A stretch of DNA of 64,000 nucleotides. Source: Ferrovibrio sp036381655. Lineage in GTDB: Bacteria; Pseudomonadota; Alphaproteobacteria; Ferrovibrionales; Ferrovibrionaceae. Positions 32,578 to 40,473 of this stretch are shown here, in pieces. The first letter of the stretch is position 1. Each line of letters opens with the position of its first letter. The notes beneath the pieces were generated by a model. That model searched no databases. It had not been told where the DNA came from and saw only the letters and a program-made list of their open reading frames with translations. The translations under genes and the position numbers were made by a program. The stretch covers positions 1 through 64,000 of the forward strand of contig NZ_DASVCJ010000023.1 of NCBI RefSeq assembly GCF_036381655.1, given 5' to 3'.

Positions 32578-32600
32578 GATATGTTATAAGATAACATTTG
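32578..32600 (+). promoter_or_regulatory. Zur box of the zinc-uptake operon
   Basis: ATGTTAT-AAG-ATAACAT is a perfect inverted repeat at 32581-32597, close to the proteobacterial Zur consensus GAAATGTTATA-N-TATAACATTTC. It lies 17 bases before the first small gene of the znu operon, so Zur with zinc bound would repress it. Confidence 0.85.
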
Positions 32601-32613
32601 CAATGGATGCCAG

Positions 32614-32751
32614 ATGAAGAGCCTGCGAGGGACAGCCGAGTTCGACCTCCCCGTGGCGGTGCTTGCCGCTTCGGCCTGGACGCGCGTGCTTCTGCTGTTG
32701 CCCCTGCTGGCGATCCTCTGGCTGGCCGTAGCCTGGGCGATGGGCGAATGA
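32614..32751 (+). CDS. 45-residue single-pass membrane protein in znu operon
   Basis: A 45-codon gene with a clear hydrophobic helix at residues 24-43 (VLLLLPLLAILWLAVAWAMG) after a short N-terminal stretch. Its stop overlaps the znuC ATG (ATGA), which implies translational coupling, and it begins just after the Zur box. It could assist assembly or activity of the zinc transporter. No family is recognised. A recognisable ribosome site is weak. Confidence 0.6.
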   Translation: MKSLRGTAEFDLPVAVLAASAWTRVLLLLPLLAILWLAVAWAMGE

Positions 32752-33542
32752 ACAGCTTGGCAGGAACGATGGCGAGCCTGGCCGGCGAGATCAGGCTGCG
32801 GAATCTGACCGTCAGCTACAACCGGCATCCGGCGGTGCACCATGTCAGCGGCCGCTTCGCCCCCGGATCGCTGACCGCCATCGTCGGGCCCAATGGAGCA
32901 GGCAAATCGAGCCTGCTGAAAGCCATCGTCGGATTGCTGCCGGCCGCCGACGGGGCGATCGAGCGCGATCATCTGCAGCCGGCCGACATCGCCTACCTGC
33001 CGCAGCAGGCCAATATCGACCGGGCCTATCCGATTTCGGTGCTGGAACTGGCGCTGCTTGGTCATTGGCGGCGTTCCGGCGCCTTCGGCGGGGTCGGACG
33101 CAAGGGCATCGCGGCCGCGCGGACGGCGTTGCAGGCGGTCGGACTGGAAGGATTCGAGGACCGGCCTATCGCCAGCCTCTCGGTAGGCCAGCTGCAGCGC
33201 GCCATGTTCGCCCGCGTGCTGGTGCAGGATGCGAAGGTGATCCTGCTGGACGAGCCGTTCAACGCGCTGGATGCGCGCACCATCGCCGACCTGTTGGGCC
33301 TGTTGCAGCGCTGGCATGGCGAGCGGCGCACCGTGATCGCCGTCCTGCACGATTTCGATCTGGTGCGGCGGCATTTTCCCCAGGCGCTGTATCTGGCGCG
33401 CCGGCTGATCGCCTGGGGCCGCGCTGAGACCGTCCTGACGGCGGAGAATCAGCTGGCGGCCCGGCGCATGGCGGAATCCTGGGACGAGCAGGCCGCCATT
33501 TGCCATACCGATACCCACACCCATACCGGCCACGCCGCCTGA
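32748..33542 (+). CDS. znuC: Zinc ABC transporter ATPase ZnuC
   Basis: A 264-residue ABC ATPase for zinc import. Walker A GPNGAGKSS, a modified signature LSVGQLQRAMFARVLVQ, and Walker B VILLDEPFNALD are present. The C-terminal tail HTDTHTHTGH is rich in His and could bind zinc. The ATG at 32748 overlaps the small membrane protein gene. Zur control, ZnuB downstream and this tail support zinc rather than manganese. No solute-binding znuA lies here. Confidence 0.88.
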   Translation: MNSLAGTMASLAGEIRLRNLTVSYNRHPAVHHVSGRFAPGSLTAIVGPNGAGKSSLLKAIVGLLPAADGAIERDHLQPADIAYLPQQANIDRAYPISVLELALLGHWRRSGAFGGVGRKGIAAARTALQAVGLEGFEDRPIASLSVGQLQRAMFARVLVQDAKVILLDEPFNALDARTIADLLGLLQRWHGERRTVIAVLHDFDLVRRHFPQALYLARRLIAWGRAETVLTAENQLAARRMAESWDEQAAICHTDTHTHTGHAA

Positions 33543-33573
33543 TCCCGGCGCTTGTTTTTCGATGGAAGCGCAG

Positions 33574-34449
33574 ATGAGCGCCAACATGGTCTACGACTTC
33601 CTTGCCGGGCCTTTCGCCGATTTTCCCTTCATGCGGCGGGCGCTGGTGGCCTGCTTTGCACTGGCGCTGGGCAGCGCGCCGATCGGCGTGGTGCTGATGC
33701 TGCGACGGATGAGTCTGTTCAGCGAGGCGATGAGCCATGCGATCCTGCCGGGCGCCGCCATCGGCTTCCTGATCGCGGGCTTTTCCCTGCCGGCAATCAG
33801 CATCGGCGGCATCGTCGCCGGCCTCGTCGTGGCCCTGGCCGCCGGCGCCGCCACCCGCGCCACCGATCAGCGGGAAGACGCCAGTCTCGCCGCCTTCTAC
33901 CTGATTGCGCTGGCGCTGGGCGTGACGCTGATCTCGACCCGGGGCTCCGCCGTCGACGTGCTGCATTTGCTGTTCGGTTCGATCCTGGCGGTCGACAGGC
34001 CGGCCCTGCTGCTGGTCGGCAGCATCGCCAGCCTCAGCCTGCTGATCATGGCTGCGATATACCGCCCCCTGCTGGTCGAGGGCTTCGATCCCGATTTCCT
34101 GCGCAGCGTGCGCGGGCAGGGCGCCATCTATCATTTCATCTTTCTCGGCCTGGTGGTCGTCAACCTGATGGCGGCGTTCCAGGCGCTGGGCAGCCTGATG
34201 GCGGTCGGGCTGATGATGCTGCCGGCCGCGGCGGCCCGCTACTGGACCCGCTCGCTGGTTTCGGCCATGGCGCTCGCCGCCCTGCTGGCGGCCCTATCCG
34301 GCTATTGCGGCTTGCTGCTGTCGTTCTATGCCGACATTCCCTCGGGGCCAGCCATCGTGCTGGCCGCCGGCACGGCCTATCTGATTTCGCTGGCGATCGG
34401 GCGGCAGGGCCTGATTCTGCACTGGCATCGCCGCCACCTGGAAGCATAG
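33574..34449 (+). CDS. znuB: Zinc ABC transporter permease ZnuB
   Basis: A 291-residue ABC-3 family permease with about eight hydrophobic segments. Features are LRRMSLFSEAMSHAILPGAAIGFL, the typical metal-ABC permease segment, and repeated Gly-rich helices. The ATG at 33574 is preferred, with GGAAG five bases before it; an ATG at 33562 lacks a ribosome site. It is the last gene of the znu operon, ending shortly before the glnK terminator. Confidence 0.88.
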   Translation: MSANMVYDFLAGPFADFPFMRRALVACFALALGSAPIGVVLMLRRMSLFSEAMSHAILPGAAIGFLIAGFSLPAISIGGIVAGLVVALAAGAATRATDQREDASLAAFYLIALALGVTLISTRGSAVDVLHLLFGSILAVDRPALLLVGSIASLSLLIMAAIYRPLLVEGFDPDFLRSVRGQGAIYHFIFLGLVVVNLMAAFQALGSLMAVGLMMLPAAAARYWTRSLVSAMALAALLAALSGYCGLLLSFYADIPSGPAIVLAAGTAYLISLAIGRQGLILHWHRRHLEA

Positions 34450-34468
34450 GCAAGCGGGCGCCGCCTCG

Positions 34469-34504
34469 AAAAAAATGCCGCCGGCCTGTACGGCTCCGGC
34501 GGCA
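34469..34504 (-). terminator. Terminator downstream of glnK
   Basis: On the minus strand TGCCGCCGG and CCGGCGGCA form a perfect nine-base stem, followed by a run of seven T. It ends the PII gene transcript and may also serve znuB from the other side. Confidence 0.85.
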
Positions 34505-34526
34505 CGCATGGGGGGAGGGAAGAACC

Positions 34527-34865
34527 TCACAGAGCGTCGTCGTCGGTCTCGCCGGTGCGGATGCGGAGGGCTTTCTCGAGATCGAGGACAAAAATCTTGC
34601 CATCGCCGATCTGCCCCGTCTTGGCGGCGGTCTGGATCGCTTCGACCACGCGGTCGGCCAGGGCGGACTTCACCGCCACTTCGATCTTGACCTTGGGCAG
34701 GAAACTCACCGCGTATTCCGCCCCACGGTAGATCTCGGTATGGCCCTTCTGCCGTCCGAATCCTTTCACTTCCGTGACGGTCAGACCCTCGACGCCCAGA
34801 CTGGTAAGAGCCTCGCGTACCTCGTCGAGCTTGAATGGCTTGATGACTGCCATGACCAGTTTCAT
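34527..34865 (-). CDS. glnK: PII nitrogen regulatory protein GlnK/GlnB
   Basis: A 112-residue PII signal protein that senses 2-oxoglutarate and ATP/ADP and controls glutamine synthetase regulation and ammonium transport. MKLVMAVIKPFKLDEVREAL, the T-loop GHTEIYRGAEY with uridylylation site Y51, and KTGQIGDGKIFV (B-loop) are all present. ATG 34865 follows AGGAG. No amtB or glnA gene is adjacent, so GlnB against GlnK cannot be settled; the sigma54-like promoter leans to GlnK. Confidence 0.93.
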   Translation of the reverse strand: MKLVMAVIKPFKLDEVREALTSLGVEGLTVTEVKGFGRQKGHTEIYRGAEYAVSFLPKVKIEVAVKSALADRVVEAIQTAAKTGQIGDGKIFVLDLEKALRIRTGETDDDAL

Positions 34866-34938
34866 GTCTCGCACTCCTCAACGTTGTCGGCCGATTTCGA
34901 GGTTCCAGCCCGTCCGGCTGTATCGTCTGGCCACCCCC

Positions 34939-34954
34939 TTCAAAAAGCGTGCCG
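34939..34954 (-). promoter_or_regulatory. Candidate sigma54 promoter of glnK
   Basis: The minus strand reads CGGCACG-CTTT-TTGAA, against the sigma54 consensus TGGCACG-N4-TTGCW, with one mismatch in each element and correct spacing. It is about 75 bases upstream of the glnK ATG. Nitrogen-controlled PII genes often use sigma54, which fits; the mismatch at the GC of the -12 element is a caution. Confidence 0.4.
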
Positions 34955-35058
34955 GGTTGTGCTGGCCGGGTCAGGTGCCACTTATAGCCCGCTCCGCATC
35001 CGGCCGTGAAGTGGAGCGAATCGATTATTGCCCGATTTTCAACGTTGAGGCTCAAATA

Positions 35059-35994
35059 TTAGGCAATCGGTGGCCTGACGGTGTCTCGCTTGGCCTGGAC
35101 CAATGCGCGGCCTTCGCGGCCATGCAGGAAGCCGTTGGAGAAGCGGAATTGCGGCGCCAGGCCGGCCAGCGCTTCCGCCACACTGCCCGGATCGGCTTTG
35201 CCGTCGAGGAGCAGCCGGAACTGGCGCGCCACGGCGACCATGTCGACGCTCTGCGGCGACAGGCGGAAATACCTAACGCCCGCTTCCATCAGCATCGGAA
35301 TCTCCCGGCTTAGATCGAGACAGGTATGCGACATGGTCTGGGTGCCGTTGATCGCCAGGAACGGCTCGCCGTCGAGCGTCGCAACCGAGCGGCCATCCGG
35401 ATCGTTGCCGCACACGAAGCGGCAGGAATCCTTATGCAGGCCATGGGCCCGGGCATGGAAGCATCGCGCCGAGATTGCCAGCGGCAATCGTCCGAACGCC
35501 AGAACCTCGAGCGGCATCGGCGATGCGGCCGCCAATGCGAAGACGGCTTCGCCGGGCAGTTCCGGCGGCAGGCAGACGCGTTCCGCGCCCTGCCGGGCCA
35601 GATAGTCCAGCGTGCCTTCATTATAGACGTTCACGAAGGGGCCGATGACATGCGGCCGGCCGGCGAGACTGCGCAGCGCACCGATATCGTTGGCTTCGAT
35701 CGGCAATGCCGGATCGTCTGCCGTGGCGGCGATCTGATCCGCCGTCATCCTGGCCTCGCGCTCGGTCATCACCAGGGCGCGGCTGGAGAGAATGACGGCC
35801 TTGCCGCCGCGCTGCAGCCGCTCGATGATCTCCGGCAGCACCGGATCGACGAAGGGCGCCCGTTTCGAGCAGACGATCTCGCCGACATGCACGATGTCGA
35901 CCGGCGCTTCATCGGCGATACGGGCATAGAAGTCCTGCAACCGTTCGGCCGGCCAGTGAAACAGGACCGGGCCCAATACCAAGCGAGCCGTCAT
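35059..35994 (-). CDS. ubiV: UbiV, oxygen-independent ubiquinone hydroxylation
   Basis: A 311-residue U32-family protein. UbiU-UbiV carry 4Fe-4S clusters and carry out the ring hydroxylations of ubiquinone without oxygen. The cluster cysteines are visible: C42 in GEIVCSKRAPF, and ARCFHARAHGL, KDSCRFVCG further on. ATG 35994 overlaps the ubiU stop. It is the last gene of ubiT-ubiU-ubiV, under an FNR-type box. Confidence 0.9.
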   Translation of the reverse strand: MTARLVLGPVLFHWPAERLQDFYARIADEAPVDIVHVGEIVCSKRAPFVDPVLPEIIERLQRGGKAVILSSRALVMTEREARMTADQIAATADDPALPIEANDIGALRSLAGRPHVIGPFVNVYNEGTLDYLARQGAERVCLPPELPGEAVFALAAASPMPLEVLAFGRLPLAISARCFHARAHGLHKDSCRFVCGNDPDGRSVATLDGEPFLAINGTQTMSHTCLDLSREIPMLMEAGVRYFRLSPQSVDMVAVARQFRLLLDGKADPGSVAEALAGLAPQFRFSNGFLHGREGRALVQAKRDTVRPPIA

Positions 35995-36989
35995 CGCCAA
36001 TCTTTCCGGTATGCGCCTGAGGTTTCCTGCTGGCCTTCCGCCAGCTGCCGCAGCGCCGCGGTGGCGGCCGGCACCGTAACGCCGGCGGCAAGACCGTCGA
36101 CCAGGCTGCGGAACTGGCGCACCACCTCGGCCACATAGGCGCGGCCGCGCTGCCGCCCTTCGATCTTCAGGGCCTTCACGCCGGCGGCGGCGAGATCCTT
36201 GAGTATGTCGCCGGTGCTCAGGCTGGTCGGCTCCTCGAACAGGTAGCTCGCATATTCGCCGACCACGAAGCGGCCCTTGCACAGCGTCGGATAGCCGGCT
36301 TTTTCGCTCTGCTCGAAAACATTGATGGTCGAGCCGCCCAGCTTGGAGACGAGGGCGCCGCCGCGCTGTTCGTAGCGCACATGGCTGGCTGGCGAGCAGA
36401 CGCCCTGCCGGTTCGGCGACTGGCCGGTGACATAGGAGGACAGGGAGCAGCGGCCCTCGGCCATCGGGCACATGCCGCCGAAGGCAAATACCTCCGTTTC
36501 GACCGGTATCCGCCTGGTCAATTGCCCGATCTCGGCGACCGTCAGCACGCGCGGCAGGACCACGCGCCGCACGCTGAAAGCCTCGTGGTAGAACCGGATC
36601 GCCTCCGCATGCGAGGCCGCGGCCTGCACCGACAGATGCAGCCGCAGCTTCGGATGCTTTTGCGCGGCGTAATCCAGAAGGCCGATATCGGCGATGATCA
36701 CCGCATCGGCGCCCAGTTGCGCGGCATCGTCGATCGCCCGGTGCCAGACATCCTGCTTGCCGGCGGCGGCATAGGTATTGATGGCGACGAAAACGCCGCG
36801 GCCGCGCTGATGGGCATAGGCGATGCCGTCGCGCAATTCGCTGCGGCTGAAATTCAGGCCGGGAAAGTTGCGGGCGTTGGTTTCGTCGCGAAAGCCGACA
36901 TAGACCACATCGGCGCCGGCATCGACGGCATCGCGCAAGGCGGCGGGCGTGCCGGCCGGGCAGACCAGTTCGAGCGGAGCGGTCTTCAT
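35991..36989 (-). CDS. ubiU: UbiU, oxygen-independent ubiquinone hydroxylation
   Basis: A 332-residue U32-family protein, partner of UbiV. Cysteines in GGMCPMAEGRCSLS, NRQGVCSPAS and PTLCKGRF match the four-cysteine cluster pattern of UbiU. LHLSVQAAASHAEAIRFY is a conserved barrel segment. It overlaps ubiT at its start and ubiV at its end, so the three are co-translated. Annotations as 'collagenase-like peptidase U32' reflect the fold, not the role. Confidence 0.9.
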   Translation of the reverse strand: MKTAPLELVCPAGTPAALRDAVDAGADVVYVGFRDETNARNFPGLNFSRSELRDGIAYAHQRGRGVFVAINTYAAAGKQDVWHRAIDDAAQLGADAVIIADIGLLDYAAQKHPKLRLHLSVQAAASHAEAIRFYHEAFSVRRVVLPRVLTVAEIGQLTRRIPVETEVFAFGGMCPMAEGRCSLSSYVTGQSPNRQGVCSPASHVRYEQRGGALVSKLGGSTINVFEQSEKAGYPTLCKGRFVVGEYASYLFEEPTSLSTGDILKDLAAAGVKALKIEGRQRGRAYVAEVVRQFRSLVDGLAAGVTVPAATAALRQLAEGQQETSGAYRKDWR

Positions 36990-37507
36990 GCTGGCCTGCG
37001 GATGGTCCGGACGAGACCGATCGCGCGGCGGGCGATGCGCTCCGCCGGCGCGGCAAGCGGGCCGAACTGCGCGGCGATGTCGGCAATCAGGTCGATGCCG
37101 GCCTCGTCGACCGCATTCCGCAGGGCGACGACGACATTCATGTCGCCCTCGACGATCAGGTCGCGCGAGAAAAACAGGGCGTCGCCGTCCAGCTTGCCCT
37201 GCAGGAGGCGCAGGAGCGTCAGGATATCGGCGCGGATGACGGCGTCGGCATTGCGCTGATCCCGAGGGGAGAGCAGCGTTACGCGCGGCGCTGCGGGCGG
37301 CGTCTGCAGCGTCAGGAGCAAAGGATAGGGCATGTCCTGCGCGACGATCAGGCAGCGGGTGCCGGCGAATTCGGCCAGACGGTCCAGTACCGTGCCATGA
37401 CGGCGGGCGAGCAGTTGCGACAGCCGGTTGAGCAGAATTTCGGCGATGGGCCCCGCTCCGGGCGGCAGCGGCATGGTCCGCCAGGGCGATGGTCGAGCAA
37501 TCATCAT
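36986..37507 (-). CDS. ubiT: UbiT, SCP2-domain lipid carrier for anaerobic ubiquinone synthesis
   Basis: A 173-residue protein with an SCP2 lipid-binding domain, which in the known pathway carries hydrophobic ubiquinone intermediates. Features are the DGDALFFSRDLIVEGDMNVVVALRNAVD segment and the LLTLQTPPAAPRVTLL strand. The double ATG at 37507-37502 has AGGAG seven bases upstream; the longer open frame to 37543 is not preferred. The FNR-type box is about 68 bases upstream of the ATG. Confidence 0.87.
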   Translation of the reverse strand: MMIARPSPWRTMPLPPGAGPIAEILLNRLSQLLARRHGTVLDRLAEFAGTRCLIVAQDMPYPLLLTLQTPPAAPRVTLLSPRDQRNADAVIRADILTLLRLLQGKLDGDALFFSRDLIVEGDMNVVVALRNAVDEAGIDLIADIAAQFGPLAAPAERIARRAIGLVRTIRRPA

Positions 37508-37568
37508 CTGCACACTCCTGCCGACTGAGAACAGGAGCGTCACTTAGAAGGGCTGGGCTGGAACGTCG

Positions 37569-37582
37569 TTGACGTGCATCAA
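37569..37582 (-). promoter_or_regulatory. FNR/FixK-type box upstream of ubiTUV
   Basis: TTGAC-GTGC-ATCAA on the plus strand (TTGAT-GCAC-GTCAA facing ubiT) matches the FNR consensus TTGAT-N4-ATCAA with one mismatch. Its centre is 68 bases before the ubiT ATG. Oxygen-sensing control is the expected regulation of the anaerobic ubiquinone genes. Confidence 0.75.
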
Positions 37583-37609
37583 AGAGGAGGCCGTTGCGGG
37601 CCTCCTCTT
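37582..37609 (-). terminator. Terminator-like hairpin after leuA
   Basis: AAGAGGAGGCC (37582-37592) pairs perfectly with GGCCTCCTCTT (37599-37609) around a six-base loop. On the minus strand the trailing bases are CTTTGATG, so the T-run is weak. It separates leuA from ubiTUV and touches the FNR box. Confidence 0.6.
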
Positions 37610-37633
37610 CAGGCAGGTGATGGCGAGTCGCGA

Positions 37634-39322
37634 TTAAGCGACCAGGCGATTGGCCGCCGAGGTCACCGCCTTCAGCGAAGCCGTGACGATATTGCGGTCG
37701 CGGCCGATGCCGAACAGCGTGCGTCCGTCCGGCCGCTTGACCTCGACATAGGCCACGGCTTCCGAGGACGCGCCGCTATCGGCCGTCCGCTGCGTGATCG
37801 CATGTTCGCGATAGTCCACCAGCGTGATGTCTATGCCGGCATGGCGGCCGAGGGCATCGATATAGGCGTCGATCGGCCCCGTCCCCTGACCTTGCAATTC
37901 GATGGTCTGCTGTCCGTCGCGGATGCTGGCGGTGAGGTTGCGCCGTTCGCTCTTATGCGGATCGGGCAGCGTGCGATGCCCGATGAAGCTGAAGCGCCCG
38001 GCCGGCTGCGAGAGGTATTCCTCTTCGAAGGACGTCCAGATCAGCTGCGGCGAAATCTCCTTGCCGGTTTCGTCCGCAATCTTCTGGATCACCTGGCTGA
38101 ACTCGATCTGCAGCCGGCGCGGCAGTTCGAGGCCGTAATCATGCTCCATCACATAGGAGATGCCGCCCTTGCCCGACTGGCTGTTGATGCGGATCACCGG
38201 CTCGTAGGCGCGGCCGACATCGGCCGGATCGATCGGCAGGTAGGGGACTTCCCAGATGCCGTCATTGCGCTGGGCCTGCGCCGTCATGCCTTTCTTGATC
38301 GCATCCTGGTGCGAGCCGGAGAAGGCGGTGAACGCCAGTTCGCCCACGTAAGGATGGCGCGGATGGATCGGCAACTGATTGCAATACTCCGCCGTGCGCG
38401 CGGCCGCCGTGATGTCGCTGAAGTCGAGTTTCGGATCGACGCCCTGGGTGAACAGGTTCATCGCCAGGGTCACGACATCGACATTGCCGGTACGCTCGCC
38501 GTTGCCGAACAGAGTCCCCTCGACGCGGTCGGCGCCGGCCATGACGCCCAGCTCGGCGGCGGCCACGCCGGTGCCGCGGTCGTTATGCGGATGCAGACTG
38601 AGGATGATGCAATCGCGGTTCTTCACCTTGCGCAGGAAATACTCGATCTGGTCGGCATAGATGTTCGGCGTACTCATCTCCACCGTAGCCGGCAGGTTGA
38701 TGATCATCCGCTTCTGCGGCGTCGGCTGATAGACATCCATCACCGCCTCGCAGATCTCGACGGCATAGTCGAGCTCGGTGCCGGTGAAGCTTTCCGGCGA
38801 ATACTGGAAGATCCAGTCGGTCTCCGGCGCCGCATCGGCAAGCTGCTTGACCAGTTTCGCGCCGTCGACGGCGATCTGGGTGATGCCGGCCTGATCGAGG
38901 CCGAAGACGACGCGACGCTGCAGGGTCGAGGTCGAGTTGTACAGGTGCACGATGGCGCGCCGGGCGCCTTTCAGCGCCTCGAAGGTGCGAATGATCAGTT
39001 CCGGCCGCGCCTGGGTCAGCACCTGGATGGTGACATCATCGGGGATGAGGTTTTCCTCGATGATCTGGCGCACGAAGCCGAAGTCGGTATCGGAGGCGGC
39101 GGGAAAGCCGACCTCGATCTCCTTGAAGCCGAGCTGCACCAGGGTTTCGAACATCCGGCGTTTGCGTTCCGGCCCCATCGGCTCGATCAGCGCCTGATTG
39201 CCGTCGCGCAGATCGACGCTGCACCAGATCGGCGCCTCGGTGATGGTCCTGTTCGGCCAGGTCCGGTCCGGCAGGTGAACGGGCTGGAACGGTCGGTACT
39301 TGTGAAAGGGCATGGGATTCAT
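37634..39322 (-). CDS. leuA: 2-isopropylmalate synthase, type 2 LeuA
   Basis: A 562-residue enzyme joining acetyl-CoA and 2-oxoisovalerate, the first committed step of leucine synthesis. KYRPFQPVHLPDRTWP and DLRDGNQALIEPMGPERK mark the type 2 (yeast/actinobacterial-like) LeuA. The catalytic HPHNDRGTG segment follows further on. The C-terminal 120 residues would be the leucine-binding regulatory domain (LDYREHAI). It is preceded by a leucine-rich leader peptide with a strong hairpin, so attenuation as well as feedback inhibition is likely. Confidence 0.94.
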   Translation of the reverse strand: MNPMPFHKYRPFQPVHLPDRTWPNRTITEAPIWCSVDLRDGNQALIEPMGPERKRRMFETLVQLGFKEIEVGFPAASDTDFGFVRQIIEENLIPDDVTIQVLTQARPELIIRTFEALKGARRAIVHLYNSTSTLQRRVVFGLDQAGITQIAVDGAKLVKQLADAAPETDWIFQYSPESFTGTELDYAVEICEAVMDVYQPTPQKRMIINLPATVEMSTPNIYADQIEYFLRKVKNRDCIILSLHPHNDRGTGVAAAELGVMAGADRVEGTLFGNGERTGNVDVVTLAMNLFTQGVDPKLDFSDITAAARTAEYCNQLPIHPRHPYVGELAFTAFSGSHQDAIKKGMTAQAQRNDGIWEVPYLPIDPADVGRAYEPVIRINSQSGKGGISYVMEHDYGLELPRRLQIEFSQVIQKIADETGKEISPQLIWTSFEEEYLSQPAGRFSFIGHRTLPDPHKSERRNLTASIRDGQQTIELQGQGTGPIDAYIDALGRHAGIDITLVDYREHAITQRTADSGASSEAVAYVEVKRPDGRTLFGIGRDRNIVTASLKAVTSAANRLVA

Positions 39323-39375
39323 GATTCGCTCCTGAGGCGAAAAGGGTTGGCGTTCGACGGATAAGGGCCGGATTA

Positions 39376-39408
39376 CGGCCGCCGAGGGGCCCGCGGGCTC
39401 AGCGGCCG
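39376..39408 (-). promoter_or_regulatory. leuA leader: Hairpin overlapping the leucine leader peptide stop
   Basis: CGGCCGC (39376-39382) pairs with GCGGCCG (39402-39408), with further GAG/CTC pairing inside. It overlaps the last codons and stop of the leader peptide, the position expected for an attenuator stem sensitive to ribosome stalling. No clear T-run follows on the minus strand, so the terminator stem itself is not identified. Confidence 0.5.
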
Positions 39409-39524
39409 CCGATAAGTCGAAGCGCCGGAAGGAGAAGGGTCAGGAGCGCAGGCGCAAACCGGCCTGGAACGGAATCGCAGGCTGCGAAGCGGGGGAAAAC
39501 AGCGATTTGCGGAAATATGGACAT
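39399..39524 (-). CDS. leuL: Leucine operon leader peptide
   Basis: A 41-codon frame on the minus strand starting at ATG 39524 and ending at TGA 39401-39399, 77 bases before leuA. Its second half reads ALLTLLLPALRLIGG, with seven Leu codons in an 11-codon stretch. Ribosomes short of leucyl-tRNA would stall there and alter the overlapping hairpin. That is the classic mechanism for leuA attenuation. The ribosome site before the ATG is weak. Confidence 0.7.
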   Translation of the reverse strand: MSIFPQIAVFPRFAACDSVPGRFAPALLTLLLPALRLIGGR

Positions 39525-39751
39525 GGAAACCGACCGACTGGTTCGACAGACACGCGTTCAGAACTCCCGACCCTGCTCACAGGATCGGGCAGCTAAGAAG
39601 CAGCGTGCGAAGTCGGCGGTTGGTGTTCATATCGCCAACAAATTGCCAGTCTGTTGGCGCCACGTCAAGCCGACCGTTGCCCGAGCCGCCCCACCTCGGT
39701 AATGTCCCCGCATCTCAGGGGCTTGGCCCTAAACAAGTCTGGGAAGAGGGC

Positions 39752-40453
39752 ATGAAAAAGGTCTATCCGAACGCGAAAGCGGCGTTGGACGGCATCGTCC
39801 GCGACGGAATGATGGTGATGTGCGGCGGCTTCGGCCTCTGCGGCGTCCCTGACAAGCTGATCGACGCGCTGATGGAAAGCGGCGTCAAGAATCTCACCTG
39901 CGTGTCGAACAATGCCGGCGTCGATGGCGCCGGCCTCGGCAAGCTGCTGGCCTCGCGGCAGATCAAGAAGATGATCTCGTCCTATGTCGGCGAAAACAAG
40001 ATCTTCGCCCAGCAGTATCTGGCCGGCGAGCTGGAACTCGAATTCAACCCCCAGGGCACGCTGGCCGAGCGCATCCGTGCCGGCGGGGCGGGCATTCCGG
40101 CCTTCTTCACCAAGACCGGGGTCGGCACGGTGATCGCCGAAGGCAAGGAAGAGCGCACCTTCAACGGGCAGCGCTACATCATGGAGACCGGCCTGGTCGC
40201 CGATCTCTCGCTGGTCAAGGCCTGGAAAGGCGATACCGCCGGCAACCTCGTCTATCGCAAGACGGCGCGGAACTTCAATCCGGCCATGGCCACGGCCGGC
40301 CGGATCACGGTGGCCGAAGTCGAGGAACTGGTCGAACCGGGTCAGCTCGATCCCGACCTGATCCATACGCCGGGCATCTACGTGCAGCGCATCATCTGCG
40401 GGGCGCCGTACGACAAGAAGATCGAAAACCGCACCGTGCGCAAGCGCGCCTGA
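39752..40453 (+). CDS. scoA: 3-oxoacid CoA-transferase subunit A
   Basis: A 233-residue subunit of a family I CoA-transferase that moves CoA between succinyl-CoA and acetoacetate or related 3-oxoacids. MVMCGGFGLCGVPDKLIDAL is the conserved subunit A N-terminus, and CVSNNAGVDGAGLGKLL follows. ATG 39752 follows GGGAAGAGGG. The subunit B gene starts 20 bases downstream. About 230 bases of upstream spacer back onto the leuA leader and contain no other gene I can support. Confidence 0.93.
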   Translation: MKKVYPNAKAALDGIVRDGMMVMCGGFGLCGVPDKLIDALMESGVKNLTCVSNNAGVDGAGLGKLLASRQIKKMISSYVGENKIFAQQYLAGELELEFNPQGTLAERIRAGGAGIPAFFTKTGVGTVIAEGKEERTFNGQRYIMETGLVADLSLVKAWKGDTAGNLVYRKTARNFNPAMATAGRITVAEVEELVEPGQLDPDLIHTPGIYVQRIICGAPYDKKIENRTVRKRA

Positions 40454-40473
40454 GCCGAGGAGGAGAGCATATC

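Noticed and set aside
37574..39364. Long open frame on the plus strand opposite leuA
   Set aside because: It is the antisense of a well-recognised leuA gene, has no family resemblance, and its openness follows from GC-rich codon use.
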